NCBI GenBank assembly: GCA_023259065.1
Contig: JAHFQY010000013.1
Span: 1-55,656, forward strand
Direction: 5' to 3'
DNA from: Nitrosomonadales bacterium
GTDB lineage: Bacteria > Pseudomonadota > Gammaproteobacteria > Burkholderiales > Gallionellaceae
Length of the DNA stretch: 55,656 nt
Part shown: in pieces, positions 33,393-42,366 of the stretch
Position numbering within the stretch: the first letter of the stretch is position 1
Layout: each line of letters begins with the position of its first letter
Made by a program: the position numbers and the translations under genes
Notes under the pieces: generated by a model
Databases searched by the model: none
The model's input: only the letters and a program-made list of their open reading frames with translations
Told to the model about the DNA's origin: nothing

Positions 33393-35114
33393 TTACGCTA
33401 TGCCGGCATCGTTGCTCATGCCTATCAGGCGAGGCGAGTTCAATTTGCGTGGCGTGACGACTTTTTTATCGCGCAACCACTTCGCAACCACGTCCCAAAT
33501 CGGTTCGCCAGTTGCGCCTTCGGACACTGGTGCCCAACCTGCGACCCGGTATTTTTTTTCTGCCTCGATAGGCTTGCCATCGAGCCTCATTTCGCTGATA
33601 CGTTTGCCTATTGTTTGTCTGGGGTCGCAGGTGTAGGTCATGCCTCCGACCCGGACCATATCACCGCCCTGCTGGTAGTATGGGTCGGCGTTGAACAGGT
33701 TGTCACACACGTCCTCCAGCACCAATTTGATGGTTTCGCCCGTCATTTCAGTCAAGGTGCTATAGGGATAGGTAATCGCTGTCTGATCCATCAGTTGCTC
33801 CATGGTGATGGGCTGGTTCGGCAAAATAGTGCTGCCCCAGCGGAAGCCTGGTGAAAATGCGATTTCAGCATCCTTTACCTCCATCATTGCATCGATAATC
33901 AGTTGATCCCATGAACCATTGAAGTTGCCACGGCGATACAGTAATCCTTCTGTCGTCGCGAGCTTTTCCTCCAGCGTTGCCAGATAAGGTTTGCGGTGCT
34001 TCTCAATCAGGGCAGTCATGGCAGGATCGGGTTCAAGCAAGTTGGAGAAAACCGGCAGCAGCTTGTAACGAAGATCCGTGACTTTTCCGCCCTTGACCTC
34101 CAGATCAAGCACCGCGAGGAATTTGCCGCTGGAACCGGCGTTGGTTACCAGCGTCTGTCCCTTGGCGTTCTTCACCACAATGGGTACGGGCACTCCGTCG
34201 TGAGTATGCCCCCCCAGAATGGCATCGATACCTGTTACCCGGCTGGCCAGCTTGAGGTCTACATCCATGCCGTTGTGTGACAACAGGACCACAGCCTGTG
34301 CACCATTGGCACGCGCCGCATCGACATGCTGTTGCATGGTTTCTTCCTGAATGCCGAAATTCCACTCTGCAACAAAATGACGCGGATTGGCTATCGGCGT
34401 ATAGGGGAACGCCTGGCCGAGGATGGCAACCCTCGCGCCGTTGATTTCGCGCATCGTATAGGGCTTGAACACTTGGTCGCCAAAATCCGAGGTCTTCACG
34501 TTTTGCGCCAGAAATTCGATCCTGCCCTTGAAGTCGTTATCCACGATCTGCTTGATGCGGTCGGTGCCGTAGGTGAAATCCCAATGGCCAGTCATGATGT
34601 CTACACCCAGCTGTTTCTGCGCGTCCACCATATCCTGCCCCTTGCTCCACAAGGCCGTAGCAGAACCTTGCCAGGTATCTCCACCATCCAGTAGCAATGC
34701 GCCGGGACGTTGTGTGCGCAGCTGCTTCACCAGTGTTGCAAGGTGGGCAAAGCCGCCGATTTTTCCGTAAATCTGCGCCGCCTGCTCAAAATCCAGATGA
34801 GTGAATGCGTAGGCCTCTGCTGTGCCCGGTCTGATTTTGAAATGCTTGAGCAGCGCTTCACCCACCAGATGAGGTGGCCTGCCTTGGCTTGCTCCTGCAC
34901 CAATATTGAAATTCGGTTCGCGGAAATAAACCGGCAGCAATTGAGCGTGGCAGTCGGTGAAATGCAACAGGCTGACATTGCCGAATTTTGGCAGATCGTA
35001 AAATCCCGTGGAAGCAGGATTGGCTGCCAAGGTGCGGCGACTGTCCAGCATGAGCCCGGATGCGGCAGCCACAGACAACACCTGCAGAAACTCACGACGG
35101 CTTATTGAAGGCAT
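33393..35114 (-). CDS. soxB: Thiosulfohydrolase SoxB
   Basis: A 573-residue periplasmic enzyme of the dimanganese 5'-nucleotidase-like family. In the Sox pathway it releases sulfate from SoxY-bound thiosulfonate. A twin-arginine signal (S-R-R-E-F-L-Q-V-L) opens the protein. Metal-site motifs follow: H-F-T-D-C-H-A-Q, D-G-G-D-T-W-Q-G-S, L-S-H-N-G-M and G-G-H-T-H-D-G. The length is normal for SoxB. No soxXYZA genes are in the window; the gene lies between the SOD-rhodanese and ChrB-like genes of a chromate operon. Confidence 0.92.
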   Translation of the reverse strand: MPSISRREFLQVLSVAAASGLMLDSRRTLAANPASTGFYDLPKFGNVSLLHFTDCHAQLLPVYFREPNFNIGAGASQGRPPHLVGEALLKHFKIRPGTAEAYAFTHLDFEQAAQIYGKIGGFAHLATLVKQLRTQRPGALLLDGGDTWQGSATALWSKGQDMVDAQKQLGVDIMTGHWDFTYGTDRIKQIVDNDFKGRIEFLAQNVKTSDFGDQVFKPYTMREINGARVAILGQAFPYTPIANPRHFVAEWNFGIQEETMQQHVDAARANGAQAVVLLSHNGMDVDLKLASRVTGIDAILGGHTHDGVPVPIVVKNAKGQTLVTNAGSSGKFLAVLDLEVKGGKVTDLRYKLLPVFSNLLEPDPAMTALIEKHRKPYLATLEEKLATTEGLLYRRGNFNGSWDQLIIDAMMEVKDAEIAFSPGFRWGSTILPNQPITMEQLMDQTAITYPYSTLTEMTGETIKLVLEDVCDNLFNADPYYQQGGDMVRVGGMTYTCDPRQTIGKRISEMRLDGKPIEAEKKYRVAGWAPVSEGATGEPIWDVVAKWLRDKKVVTPRKLNSPRLIGMSNDAGIA

Positions 35115-35186
35115 ACAATCTTCTCCATGTTGTTATCAGTCACTACGCTGAATAGAAACAAGTTCTGCATTGAAAAAGCAGACAGG

Positions 35187-36110
35187 CTATTTCTTGACGG
35201 TTTCTCCGCCTATCGCTTTCCAGCCTTCGATGCCGCCTTCGATATAGCGTGCCTTGAATTCCATTTTCAACAAGTGATCCAGTACGGAATTGCTGACAGT
35301 CGCTCCACGGACGCAGTAAAGAACGGTCTCTTTATCTTTCGGAAGTTCCCTGCTCCACTGCTCTATCTGTTCGGGATCTAGCCAGATGGCGTTAGGTATG
35401 GCGCTGTCGTCTTTCTCGTAGTCGGCCTTCCGGCGCACGTCGAGGATCATCATGTTGGTGTTACTGGCCAAGCTGTCTTTTAGCGCTCCAGCGCTAATCG
35501 TGCGTTCTTTAACTTGCATGGCGGCAGATGCACGATGATAGAGTCGCGTAACATTTTCCCAGCGGATATTGTGCATAAACGCGTCTACATAAGCCGCTGC
35601 CTTGGCGCCGAAGTCCATGTGATAGGAGTGTTCGTACATGTCCAGCGCCAGTAGCGGCACTGCATCTGCCAGCAAGTTGGTATGGTCTGCGGCCCATTGA
35701 TTGCTGAGTTTTCTGTCACGCATGGAATATGTCAATAATACCCAACCGGAGCCGCCTCCTTGAGCCTTGCCCATAGCTGAGAACTGGGCATGCCAGCGCT
35801 CGTGGCTGCCGAAGTCGCGCACGAGTGCATCATATAGGGCGCCGCTCGGTCCTACATTGCTGCCCAGGCTGTCGAAATACAATTCATGCAGCACCATGGA
35901 GTTGTAGGCGATCAGTTCTTCGCGCTTGAGGCCGTTGATGACAAACACGGGCGCAGTGGCGAAATCCAGCTCGGCCAGCTTCTGCTCGATCACGTTGAGA
36001 CGCTTGACCGCGCCGCCGTAGTTGTTCTCATAGTGGCTGACGATGATTTTTTCCGACAAGCCGGACAAGGCGCCGGGATTGCACGACAGTGGTTTCATTT
36101 CATAGGGCAT
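35187..36110 (-). CDS. Fe/Mn superoxide dismutase - rhodanese fusion
   Basis: A 307-residue fusion. Residues 1-195 form an Fe/Mn superoxide dismutase with likely ligands H26, H75, D157 and H161 (L-D-M-Y-E-H-S-Y-H). Residues 205-305 form a rhodanese domain with active-site loop C266-V-R-G-A-T-V. No signal peptide is seen, so it acts in the cytosol. Separate SOD (ChrC) and rhodanese (ChrE) genes occur in known chr operons; here they are joined. It starts 9 bases after chrA, so it should be cotranscribed. A role against superoxide formed during chromate reduction is inferred. Confidence 0.88.
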   Translation of the reverse strand: MPYEMKPLSCNPGALSGLSEKIIVSHYENNYGGAVKRLNVIEQKLAELDFATAPVFVINGLKREELIAYNSMVLHELYFDSLGSNVGPSGALYDALVRDFGSHERWHAQFSAMGKAQGGGSGWVLLTYSMRDRKLSNQWAADHTNLLADAVPLLALDMYEHSYHMDFGAKAAAYVDAFMHNIRWENVTRLYHRASAAMQVKERTISAGALKDSLASNTNMMILDVRRKADYEKDDSAIPNAIWLDPEQIEQWSRELPKDKETVLYCVRGATVSNSVLDHLLKMEFKARYIEGGIEGWKAIGGETVKK

Positions 36111-36119
36111 GATTGCTCC

Positions 36120-37463
36120 TTAAACGATATAGGTGTAAGCAAGGCCGATGACGGCACAGGCGGCGATGACGCGCATGACGTCCTGCTTGTATTTCCACAG
36201 CGCAAAGAAAGCGGCTATCGAGATCAGCGCGTAAAACCATTCGAGCCCGCCGGTGAATGGCGCCGCCTCACTGGCATGCGGCCAGATCACGTGCCAGCCG
36301 AAGAACAGGGCCAGGTTGAGAATTACGCCCACCACTGCGGCGGTAATGCCGGTAAGCGGCGCGGTGAATTTCAGGTCGCCGTGAGTGGCTTCCACCAGCG
36401 GTGCGCCCGCCAGAATGAACAGGAAGGAAGGCAGGAAGGTGAAGTAGGTCGCGACGCTGGCGCCAACAAAGCCAGCCAGCAGCAAGGCGTCAGGACCGAA
36501 AACCTGTTGCGTCCATGCGCCGACAAAGCCGACGAAGGCCACCACCATGATCAACGGCCCGGGTGTGGTTTCGCCCAGTGCCAGACCGTCTATCATCTGC
36601 GTGCCGGTGAGCCAGTGAAACTGCTCGACCCCCCCCTGATACACATAGGGCAATACCGCATAAGCACCACCGAAGGTGACCAGTGCAGCCTTGGAGAAAA
36701 ACTCCCCCATATCCTTCAATACCGGGTGGCCCAGCATCATCATGCCGGCAGCCCACAGCAGCAGGAACACAACGACCAGCTTGATCAGGTGCAGGGTGTT
36801 GAATTTTGTGTGTGCGGGTGGCGGAGTGTCGTCGTCGATCAGCGCCGGGCCAAAAGTCTTGTTGCTGGCGCCATGGCCGCCACCAATCTTGAACAATTCA
36901 GGAGCAAACTTGCCGCCGATAAAGCCGAGTATGCCTGCACCGAGAACGATGAAAGGGAAGGGAACCTTCAGGGCAAAGATGGCAATAAAGGAGACTGCAG
37001 CCATGGCCCACAGCAGCTTGTTTTTCAAGGCGCGTGAGCCTATGCGCCAGGCGGCGAACACCACGATGGCCACCACCGCCGGCTTGATGCCGTTGAATAG
37101 GCCTTTGACGAAAGTGACATCACCAAAGACAAGATAGACGTAAGTCAGCCCCGACAGGATGAATAGCGAGGGCAGCACAAACAGCGTGCCGGCAACGATG
37201 CCGCCCCAGGTTCTGTGCAACAGCCAGCCTATGTAGATGGCGAGCTGCTGTGCCTCGGGGCCGGGCAATACCATGCAGTAGTTGAGCGCATGCAGGAAGC
37301 GGCGCTCGCCTATCCAGCGGCGCTTCTCCACCAGCTCCTGGTGCATGATGGAAATCTGCCCGGCAGGGCCGCCAAAACTGATGAAGCCCAGTTTCAGCCA
37401 ATACACAAAGGCCTCCCAGAAAGTGGGATGCTGCGGACGTTGTTGGGACTCAGGTGGTGTCAT
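36120..37463 (-). CDS. chrA: Chromate efflux transporter ChrA
   Basis: A 447-residue long-chain CHR-family membrane protein, two homologous halves of about six helices. Half one starts F-W-E-A-F-V-Y-W-L-K-L-G-F-I-S-F-G-G-P-A-G-Q-I, with L-P-G-P-E-A-Q-Q-L-A-I-Y-I-G. Half two repeats F-F-S-K-A-A-L-V-T-F-G-G-A-Y-A-V-L-P and L-G-E-T-T-P-G-P-L-I-M. It expels chromate using the proton gradient. It overlaps the chrB stop by ATGA (37460-37463). Confidence 0.94.
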   Translation of the reverse strand: MTPPESQQRPQHPTFWEAFVYWLKLGFISFGGPAGQISIMHQELVEKRRWIGERRFLHALNYCMVLPGPEAQQLAIYIGWLLHRTWGGIVAGTLFVLPSLFILSGLTYVYLVFGDVTFVKGLFNGIKPAVVAIVVFAAWRIGSRALKNKLLWAMAAVSFIAIFALKVPFPFIVLGAGILGFIGGKFAPELFKIGGGHGASNKTFGPALIDDDTPPPAHTKFNTLHLIKLVVVFLLLWAAGMMMLGHPVLKDMGEFFSKAALVTFGGAYAVLPYVYQGGVEQFHWLTGTQMIDGLALGETTPGPLIMVVAFVGFVGAWTQQVFGPDALLLAGFVGASVATYFTFLPSFLFILAGAPLVEATHGDLKFTAPLTGITAAVVGVILNLALFFGWHVIWPHASEAAPFTGGLEWFYALISIAAFFALWKYKQDVMRVIAACAVIGLAYTYIV

Positions 37464-38410
37464 GCTGTCTCCTTTGTGTTCTTGGTGGATTGGTAGAGAA
37501 AATCAAAAGCATTGCAGGCCGCTTCCAGCAATTGGTCATCGTCGGTCAGTGCGCTGCGCATGCCGTCCAGCATCGCCTCCACACCGGCAGCTTCGGCCAC
37601 AGGGGCGCCGCCCACATCGAGAAAATGCACCGTGCGGCTGATGCGCTTGAGTGCGGGGTCGCTGTCCAGGTTGAAGCTGGACAGCAGGGTTTCAAAAGTG
37701 ACCTTGTCCCCTGTATGCGTAAAAGCGGCTCCGTCGAAATCAAAGCCCAGCGCGTCGGGCGGGCAATGGGACGGAGACTCCAGCCACAGGAAACGTGCTT
37801 GGTGGTCGATGAAGCGGCGTATCAGCCAGGCGGATGCCATGCGATCTACCCACGGGCGCTTTCTGGTTGCCCAGATTCGGCCCTGATATTGGCGGGCATC
37901 GAGACGCGGGACAAAATCTGCAGCCGCTTCGGGCTCGTCCGGGGTGTAATACTTGCCCAGTTTTTTTTCCGCATCCGCCAGTGCAAATTTGGCGCGAGCT
38001 TGCTCATCGCCCGGAAAAAAATCGGTGGCAATGATGGCATCCAGCTCCTTGCGCGACTGGCGCAGCGAGCGGCGCGCATCGGTTTCAGCGAGTTCGGGGA
38101 GTTGGTCCAGTGTTGCAGTAAGTGCCGCCAGCCACTCCTGGTAAGCCTCGCCGCGGTCAAATAATGCGCGCCATGAGCGTTCGATCTCGTCCGATTGGGC
38201 TGGAATGTCCAACAGCCAGGCTTGCCCATCTGCTGTGAGCAACTCGTCGCACAAGCCCAGCAGGGGCGGGCGCAGGCCGGCCTGCCCCGGTAACAGATAG
38301 ACGCCATCGCGCAGATTGGCCGCGCCCTGGCTTTTTAACTGCCGCCAGAAGCGTAAACGCAGGCTGCCAGCCTGACCGGGGAGTGTTGCAATAAGGAGGA
38401 ACCAGTTCAT
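37460..38410 (-). CDS. chrB: Chromate-sensing regulator ChrB
   Basis: A 316-residue cytoplasmic protein. The start M-N-W-F-L-L-I-A-T-L-P and L-R-D-G-V-Y-L-L-P-G are standard ChrB; the C-terminal half (M-A-S-A-W-L-I-R-R-F-I-D) carries the ChrB-C domain. In Ochrobactrum and Cupriavidus ChrB regulates chr genes in response to chromate. It is first in the operon. Its ATG touches a perfect 45-bp palindrome and has no visible ribosome site, so translation may be leaderless or controlled by that structure. Confidence 0.9.
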   Translation of the reverse strand: MNWFLLIATLPGQAGSLRLRFWRQLKSQGAANLRDGVYLLPGQAGLRPPLLGLCDELLTADGQAWLLDIPAQSDEIERSWRALFDRGEAYQEWLAALTATLDQLPELAETDARRSLRQSRKELDAIIATDFFPGDEQARAKFALADAEKKLGKYYTPDEPEAAADFVPRLDARQYQGRIWATRKRPWVDRMASAWLIRRFIDHQARFLWLESPSHCPPDALGFDFDGAAFTHTGDKVTFETLLSSFNLDSDPALKRISRTVHFLDVGGAPVAEAAGVEAMLDGMRSALTDDDQLLEAACNAFDFLYQSTKNTKETA

Positions 38411-38453
38411 TATGTAACAATCAATTCATAAAATGAATTGATTGTTACATAAT
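38409..38453. promoter_or_regulatory. Perfect 21-bp-arm palindrome at the chr operon start
   Basis: The arms run 38409-38429 and 38433-38453 around a 3-base centre, with no mismatch; each arm contains TGTAACAATCAATTCA. It includes two bases of the chrB start codon and covers the place where a ribosome site would lie. It is the likely operator of the chr operon (ChrB or another regulator) and, if transcribed, an RNA hairpin directly ahead of the start codon. Confidence 0.75.
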
Positions 38454-38494
38454 TTCTGAGCTTATTTCAAGAGTATTTTTTTCTAACGGGTAAA

Positions 38495-38523
38495 AAAATG
38501 CCGCACCTGGAGTGCGGCATTTT
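38495..38523. terminator. Rho-independent terminator downstream of pilU
   Basis: AAAATGCCGCAC-CTGGA-GTGCGGCATTTT, a 12-bp stem flanked by A and T runs on both strands, lies 20 bases beyond the pilU stop. It would end the pilTU transcript and insulate the chr promoter. Confidence 0.9.
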
Positions 38524-38543
38524 CAATTTTAGCGCAAGTTGTG

Positions 38544-39680
38544 TCAGGTCACGCGCAAGCTGTCTATGCCGGACATGACGTCCCTGTCCTTGGACAGCTT
38601 GCTGTTGAGCTTGATGTTCAGGCGCAGGTCGTTGACCGAGTCGGCATTCTTGAGCGCTTCTTCGTAGCTGATTTTCTCGGATTCGTAGAGATCGAACAGC
38701 GCCTGGTCGAAGGTCTGCATGCCGAGTTCGCGCGAGCGCGACATGACGGCCTTGATTTCGTTGACTTCGCCCTTGAAGATCATGTCGGCGATCAGCGGCG
38801 AGTTGAGCATGATTTCAAATGCTGCGGAGCGGCCCTTGGAGTCCTTGGTGGGAATCAGGCGTTGCGAGATCAGCGCCTTGATGTTGAGCGACAGGTCCAT
38901 CAGCAACTGTGTGCGGCGCTCTTCCGGGAAGAAGTTGATGATGCGGTCGAGCGCCTGGTTGGCGCTGTTGGCATGCAGGGTGGCCAGGCACAGGTGGCCG
39001 GTTTCGGCGAAGGCCACAGCGTGTTCCATGGTGGCGTGGTCGCGTATCTCGCCGATCAGGATGACATCGGGCGCCTGGCGCAGGGTGTTCTTCAGCGCAA
39101 TCTCCCAGTTGTCGGTGTCGACGCCGACTTCACGGTGGGTGATGATGCAGTTGATATGGTCATGCACATATTCCACCGGGTCCTCGATGGTGATGATGTG
39201 GCCGTAGGAGTTCTTGTTGCGATGCCCGAGCATGGCGGCAAGCGAGGTGGATTTACCGGAGCCGGTGCCGCCTACCATAATGACCAGGCCGCGCTTGGTC
39301 ATCACAATGTCCTTCAGCACGGGCGGCAAGCCCATTTCGTCGATGTCGGGGATTTTTGTGGTGATGGTACGCAACACCATGCCCACGCGCTGCTGTTGCT
39401 GGAATACATTGACACGGAAGCGGCCAATGCCGGGTGGGCTGATGGCAAAGTTGCATTCGTGCGAGGCTTCAAATTCGGCGGCCTGGCGGTCGTTCATGAT
39501 GCTGCGCGCCAGTTCCTGCGTGTGTTGTGAACTCAGTGCCTGGTTGGAAACAGGGATCAGCTTGCCGTCCAGTTTGAATGCGGGGGGGAAGCCGGCCGTG
39601 ATGAACAGGTCGGATGCCTTCTTGGAAACCATGCCGCGCAACAGATTGTGCACCAGCTCGGTGGCCTGATCTCTTTCCAT
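38544..39680 (-). CDS. pilU: Type IV pilus retraction ATPase PilU
   Basis: A 378-residue hexameric ATPase of the PilT family. Walker A is G-G-T-G-S-G-K-S-T, followed by the Asp box, H-R-E-V-G-V-D-T, the Walker B-like I-L-I-G-E-I-R-D and the His box H-L-C-L-A-T-L-H. The start E-L-V-H-N-L-L-R-G-M-V and the long C-terminal tail fit PilU rather than PilT. It assists PilT in retraction and twitching. It lies 21 bases after pilT. Confidence 0.93.
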   Translation of the reverse strand: MERDQATELVHNLLRGMVSKKASDLFITAGFPPAFKLDGKLIPVSNQALSSQHTQELARSIMNDRQAAEFEASHECNFAISPPGIGRFRVNVFQQQQRVGMVLRTITTKIPDIDEMGLPPVLKDIVMTKRGLVIMVGGTGSGKSTSLAAMLGHRNKNSYGHIITIEDPVEYVHDHINCIITHREVGVDTDNWEIALKNTLRQAPDVILIGEIRDHATMEHAVAFAETGHLCLATLHANSANQALDRIINFFPEERRTQLLMDLSLNIKALISQRLIPTKDSKGRSAAFEIMLNSPLIADMIFKGEVNEIKAVMSRSRELGMQTFDQALFDLYESEKISYEEALKNADSVNDLRLNIKLNSKLSKDRDVMSGIDSLRVT

Positions 39681-39701
39681 GATGTGCTCCTAAATGAAGT
39701 T

Positions 39702-40748
39702 CTAGTTTCCGGGGAACAGGTCTTTGTTCATGGCCTTGGAGCGCGCTTCCGAGGCGGCGACCGTGCCGGCCTTGACCAGGTTCTGCAGGCACTGATCCAG
39801 GGTTTGCATGCCGATGGAGCCGCCGGTCTGGATGGCAGAGTACATCTGCGGCACCTTGGCTTCGCGTATCAGGTTGCGGATGGCGGGGGTGCAGATCATG
39901 ATTTCATGCGCGGCAGCACGGCCGGTGCCGTCCTTGGTCTTGAGCAGAGTCTGCGAGATTACCGCGCGCAGCGATTCGGACAACATGGCGCGCACCATTT
40001 CCTTTTCGTCGGCGGGGAACACGTCGATGATACGGTCTATGGTCTTGGCGGCAGAGCTGGTGTGCAATGTGCCGAACACCAGGTGGCCGGTTTCCGCCGC
40101 GGACATGGCCAGGCGTATGGTTTCCAGGTCGCGCATCTCGCCCACCAGAATCACGTCAGGGTCTTCACGCAGTGCGGAGCGCAGCGCGTTCTGGAACGAC
40201 AGGGTGTGCGGGCCGACTTCGCGCTGGTTGATCAGGCATTTCTTGGATTCATGCACGAATTCGATCGGGTCTTCCACGGTCAGGATATGGCCCATCTCGT
40301 TTTCATTGCGATGGTTCACCATCGCCGCCAGCGTGGTGGATTTGCCGGAGCCGGTGGGGCCTGTGACCAGCACCATGCCGCGTGGAAAGTCGGAAATGGA
40401 TTCAAAAATCTTGGGTGCCTTGAGGTCTTCCAGCGACAGGATCTTGGAAGGAATGGTACGCATGACGGCGCCGGCGCCGCGATTGTGTACAAAGGCGTTG
40501 ACGCGGAAACGGGCGAGGCCGGGAACTTCGAAGGAGAAGTCGATCTCCTTGTTTTCCTCGTAGATCTTGCGCTGGCCGTCGTTCATGATGTCATACACCA
40601 GCGCATGCACTTCCTTGTGCTCCATGGCGGGCAGGTTGATCCTGCGCACGTCGCCATGCACACGTATCATGGGGGGGAGTCCTGCGGAAAGGTGCAAGTC
40701 GGAGGCCTTGTTTTTAACGCTAAAAGCAAGCAGTTCGGTAATATCCAT
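39702..40748 (-). CDS. pilT: Type IV pilus retraction ATPase PilT
   Basis: A 348-residue ATPase. Walker A is G-P-T-G-S-G-K-S-T-T, the retraction motif reads A-I-R-N-L-I-R-E (AIRNLIRE), and H-L-V-F-G-T-L-H-T-S-S-A and V-G-E-M-R-D-L-E-T are typical. The start M-D-I-T-E-L-L-A-F-S-V-K-N-K-A-S-D-L-H-L is classic PilT. It drives pilus depolymerisation at the inner membrane. Divergent from yggS; the 92-bp gap holds both promoters. Confidence 0.96.
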   Translation of the reverse strand: MDITELLAFSVKNKASDLHLSAGLPPMIRVHGDVRRINLPAMEHKEVHALVYDIMNDGQRKIYEENKEIDFSFEVPGLARFRVNAFVHNRGAGAVMRTIPSKILSLEDLKAPKIFESISDFPRGMVLVTGPTGSGKSTTLAAMVNHRNENEMGHILTVEDPIEFVHESKKCLINQREVGPHTLSFQNALRSALREDPDVILVGEMRDLETIRLAMSAAETGHLVFGTLHTSSAAKTIDRIIDVFPADEKEMVRAMLSESLRAVISQTLLKTKDGTGRAAAHEIMICTPAIRNLIREAKVPQMYSAIQTGGSIGMQTLDQCLQNLVKAGTVAASEARSKAMNKDLFPGN

Positions 40749-40840
40749 TATAATTTCCCATTCGCCATTACATTTTTCCTATCCAACAGGCAGGCCGTAC
40801 TGATGCGCTTGCTGTGCAATGCTGAATAACGTCAGGGATT

Positions 40841-41554
40841 ATGACCGCAATCCTTTCCAACTTGCAAGCCGTCCACAGCGCCATCGCGCAGGCTGCGCAG
40901 CTTGCCCGGCGCGATGCGGCAAGCATTACCCTGCTGGCAGTCAGCAAAACCATGTCTGCAGAACTGGTGCGCGAGGCCTGTGGCGCAGGACAGCGTGCGT
41001 TTGGCGAGAATTATTTGCAGGAGGCGCTGGATAAAATGCAGGCGCTGCATGACTTGCCGCTGGAGTGGCATTTCATCGGCCCGATCCAGAGCAACAAGAC
41101 GCGCGCCATTGCGGAGAATTTCAGCTGGGTGCACAGCGTGGACAGGCTGAAAGTGGCCGAGCGCCTGTCGGCGCAAAGGCCGCCGGAGCTGCCGCTGCTG
41201 AATGTGTGCCTGCAGGTGAATGTAAGCGGTGAAGACAGCAAGGCCGGCGTTGCGCCGCAACACGCGCTGGAGCAGGCGCGCGCCATTGCGGCTTTGCCGC
41301 GGTTGCGGCTGCGTGGTTTAATGTCCATCCCGGCGCCGGCCGATACAGTGCAGGCGCAACGTGTGCCGCATGCCATGCTGCGTGAACTGCTGCTGCAGAT
41401 GAATCTGCCCCGGGACGGCAAGCCCGGCCTGGGGCTGGATACCCTGTCGATGGGGATGTCGCACGATTTGACCGCGGCCATACTGGAAGGTGCAACGATA
41501 GTGCGGGTGGGAACGGCAATCTTTGGCAAGCGTAATTACGGAGAAACAAAATGA
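40841..41554 (+). CDS. yggS: YggS-family PLP homeostasis protein
   Basis: A 237-residue PLP-binding TIM-barrel protein. The PLP lysine lies in L-L-A-V-S-K-T, with F-G-E-N-Y-L-Q-E, W-H-F-I-G-P-I-Q-S-N-K and L-S-M-G-M-S-H-D. It buffers intracellular PLP and affects amino-acid pools. It overlaps proC by ATGA in the common yggS-proC-yggT-yggU order. Confidence 0.94.
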   Translation: MTAILSNLQAVHSAIAQAAQLARRDAASITLLAVSKTMSAELVREACGAGQRAFGENYLQEALDKMQALHDLPLEWHFIGPIQSNKTRAIAENFSWVHSVDRLKVAERLSAQRPPELPLLNVCLQVNVSGEDSKAGVAPQHALEQARAIAALPRLRLRGLMSIPAPADTVQAQRVPHAMLRELLLQMNLPRDGKPGLGLDTLSMGMSHDLTAAILEGATIVRVGTAIFGKRNYGETK

Positions 41555-42363
41555 ATATCTGTTTTGTCGGTGGTGGCAACATGGCCAGCGCACTGATAGG
41601 CGGCTTGCTCAAACGCGGGTTTTCGTCGGCGCGCATGCACGTGGTGGAGATCAATGCCGACAGTTGCAGGCGCTTGCACAAGGATTTTGGTGTCAGGGCC
41701 GAGTCGGACATGATCGCCGGCGGCACGCATAGTGACGTGGTGGTGCTGGCGGTCAAGCCGCAACAAATGCATGAGGTGACCCAGCGGCTGAAGCCATTGC
41801 TGGGTGATCGCTTGGTGATTTCCGTTGCCGCAGGCATACGCGCGGAAGACCTGGCGCGCTGGCTGGGCTCGCAAAACATCGTGCGCGCGATGCCCAATAC
41901 CCCGGCCTTGATACGCAGCGGCATCACCGGCCTGTATGCGCTGCCGGGGGTGAACGAAGAGCGCAAGGTGAATGCACAAACCATACTGGCCGCAGTGGGC
42001 AAAACCCTGTGGCTGGAAAGCGAGGCGATGATGGATGCGGTGACGGCCGTGTCCGGCAGCGGGCCGGCGTATGTGTTCTATTTCATGGAAGCCATGCAGG
42101 AGGCCGCGCGCGAGCTGGGATTCAATGACAAGGATGCGCGCCGCCTGGTGCTGGATACCTTTGTCGGCGCAACCAAACTGGCCGAGGCCAGTGATGAAAA
42201 GGTGAGCGAGCTGCGTGCCAAGGTCACGTCGAAAAATGGCACGACCGAGCGCGCCCTGCTCAGCATGGAAAAAAATGCCGTGAAACAGCACATCATCGGC
42301 GCGCTGCACGCCGCCGCTGAGCGCTCCCGCGAGCTGGGCGACGAATTGGGTAAGGAGAAATAA
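41551..42363 (+). CDS. proC: Pyrroline-5-carboxylate reductase
   Basis: A 270-residue NAD(P)H-dependent enzyme, last step of proline synthesis. The N-terminal dinucleotide-binding motif is C-F-V-G-G-G-N-M-A-S-A-L, with V-V-L-A-V-K-P-Q, M-P-N-T-P-A and the C-terminal signature V-S-G-S-G-P-A-Y-V-F-Y-F. The length is normal. It is coupled to yggS and followed three bases later by yggT. Confidence 0.95.
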   Translation: MNICFVGGGNMASALIGGLLKRGFSSARMHVVEINADSCRRLHKDFGVRAESDMIAGGTHSDVVVLAVKPQQMHEVTQRLKPLLGDRLVISVAAGIRAEDLARWLGSQNIVRAMPNTPALIRSGITGLYALPGVNEERKVNAQTILAAVGKTLWLESEAMMDAVTAVSGSGPAYVFYFMEAMQEAARELGFNDKDARRLVLDTFVGATKLAEASDEKVSELRAKVTSKNGTTERALLSMEKNAVKQHIIGALHAAAERSRELGDELGKEK

Positions 42364-42366
42364 AAT

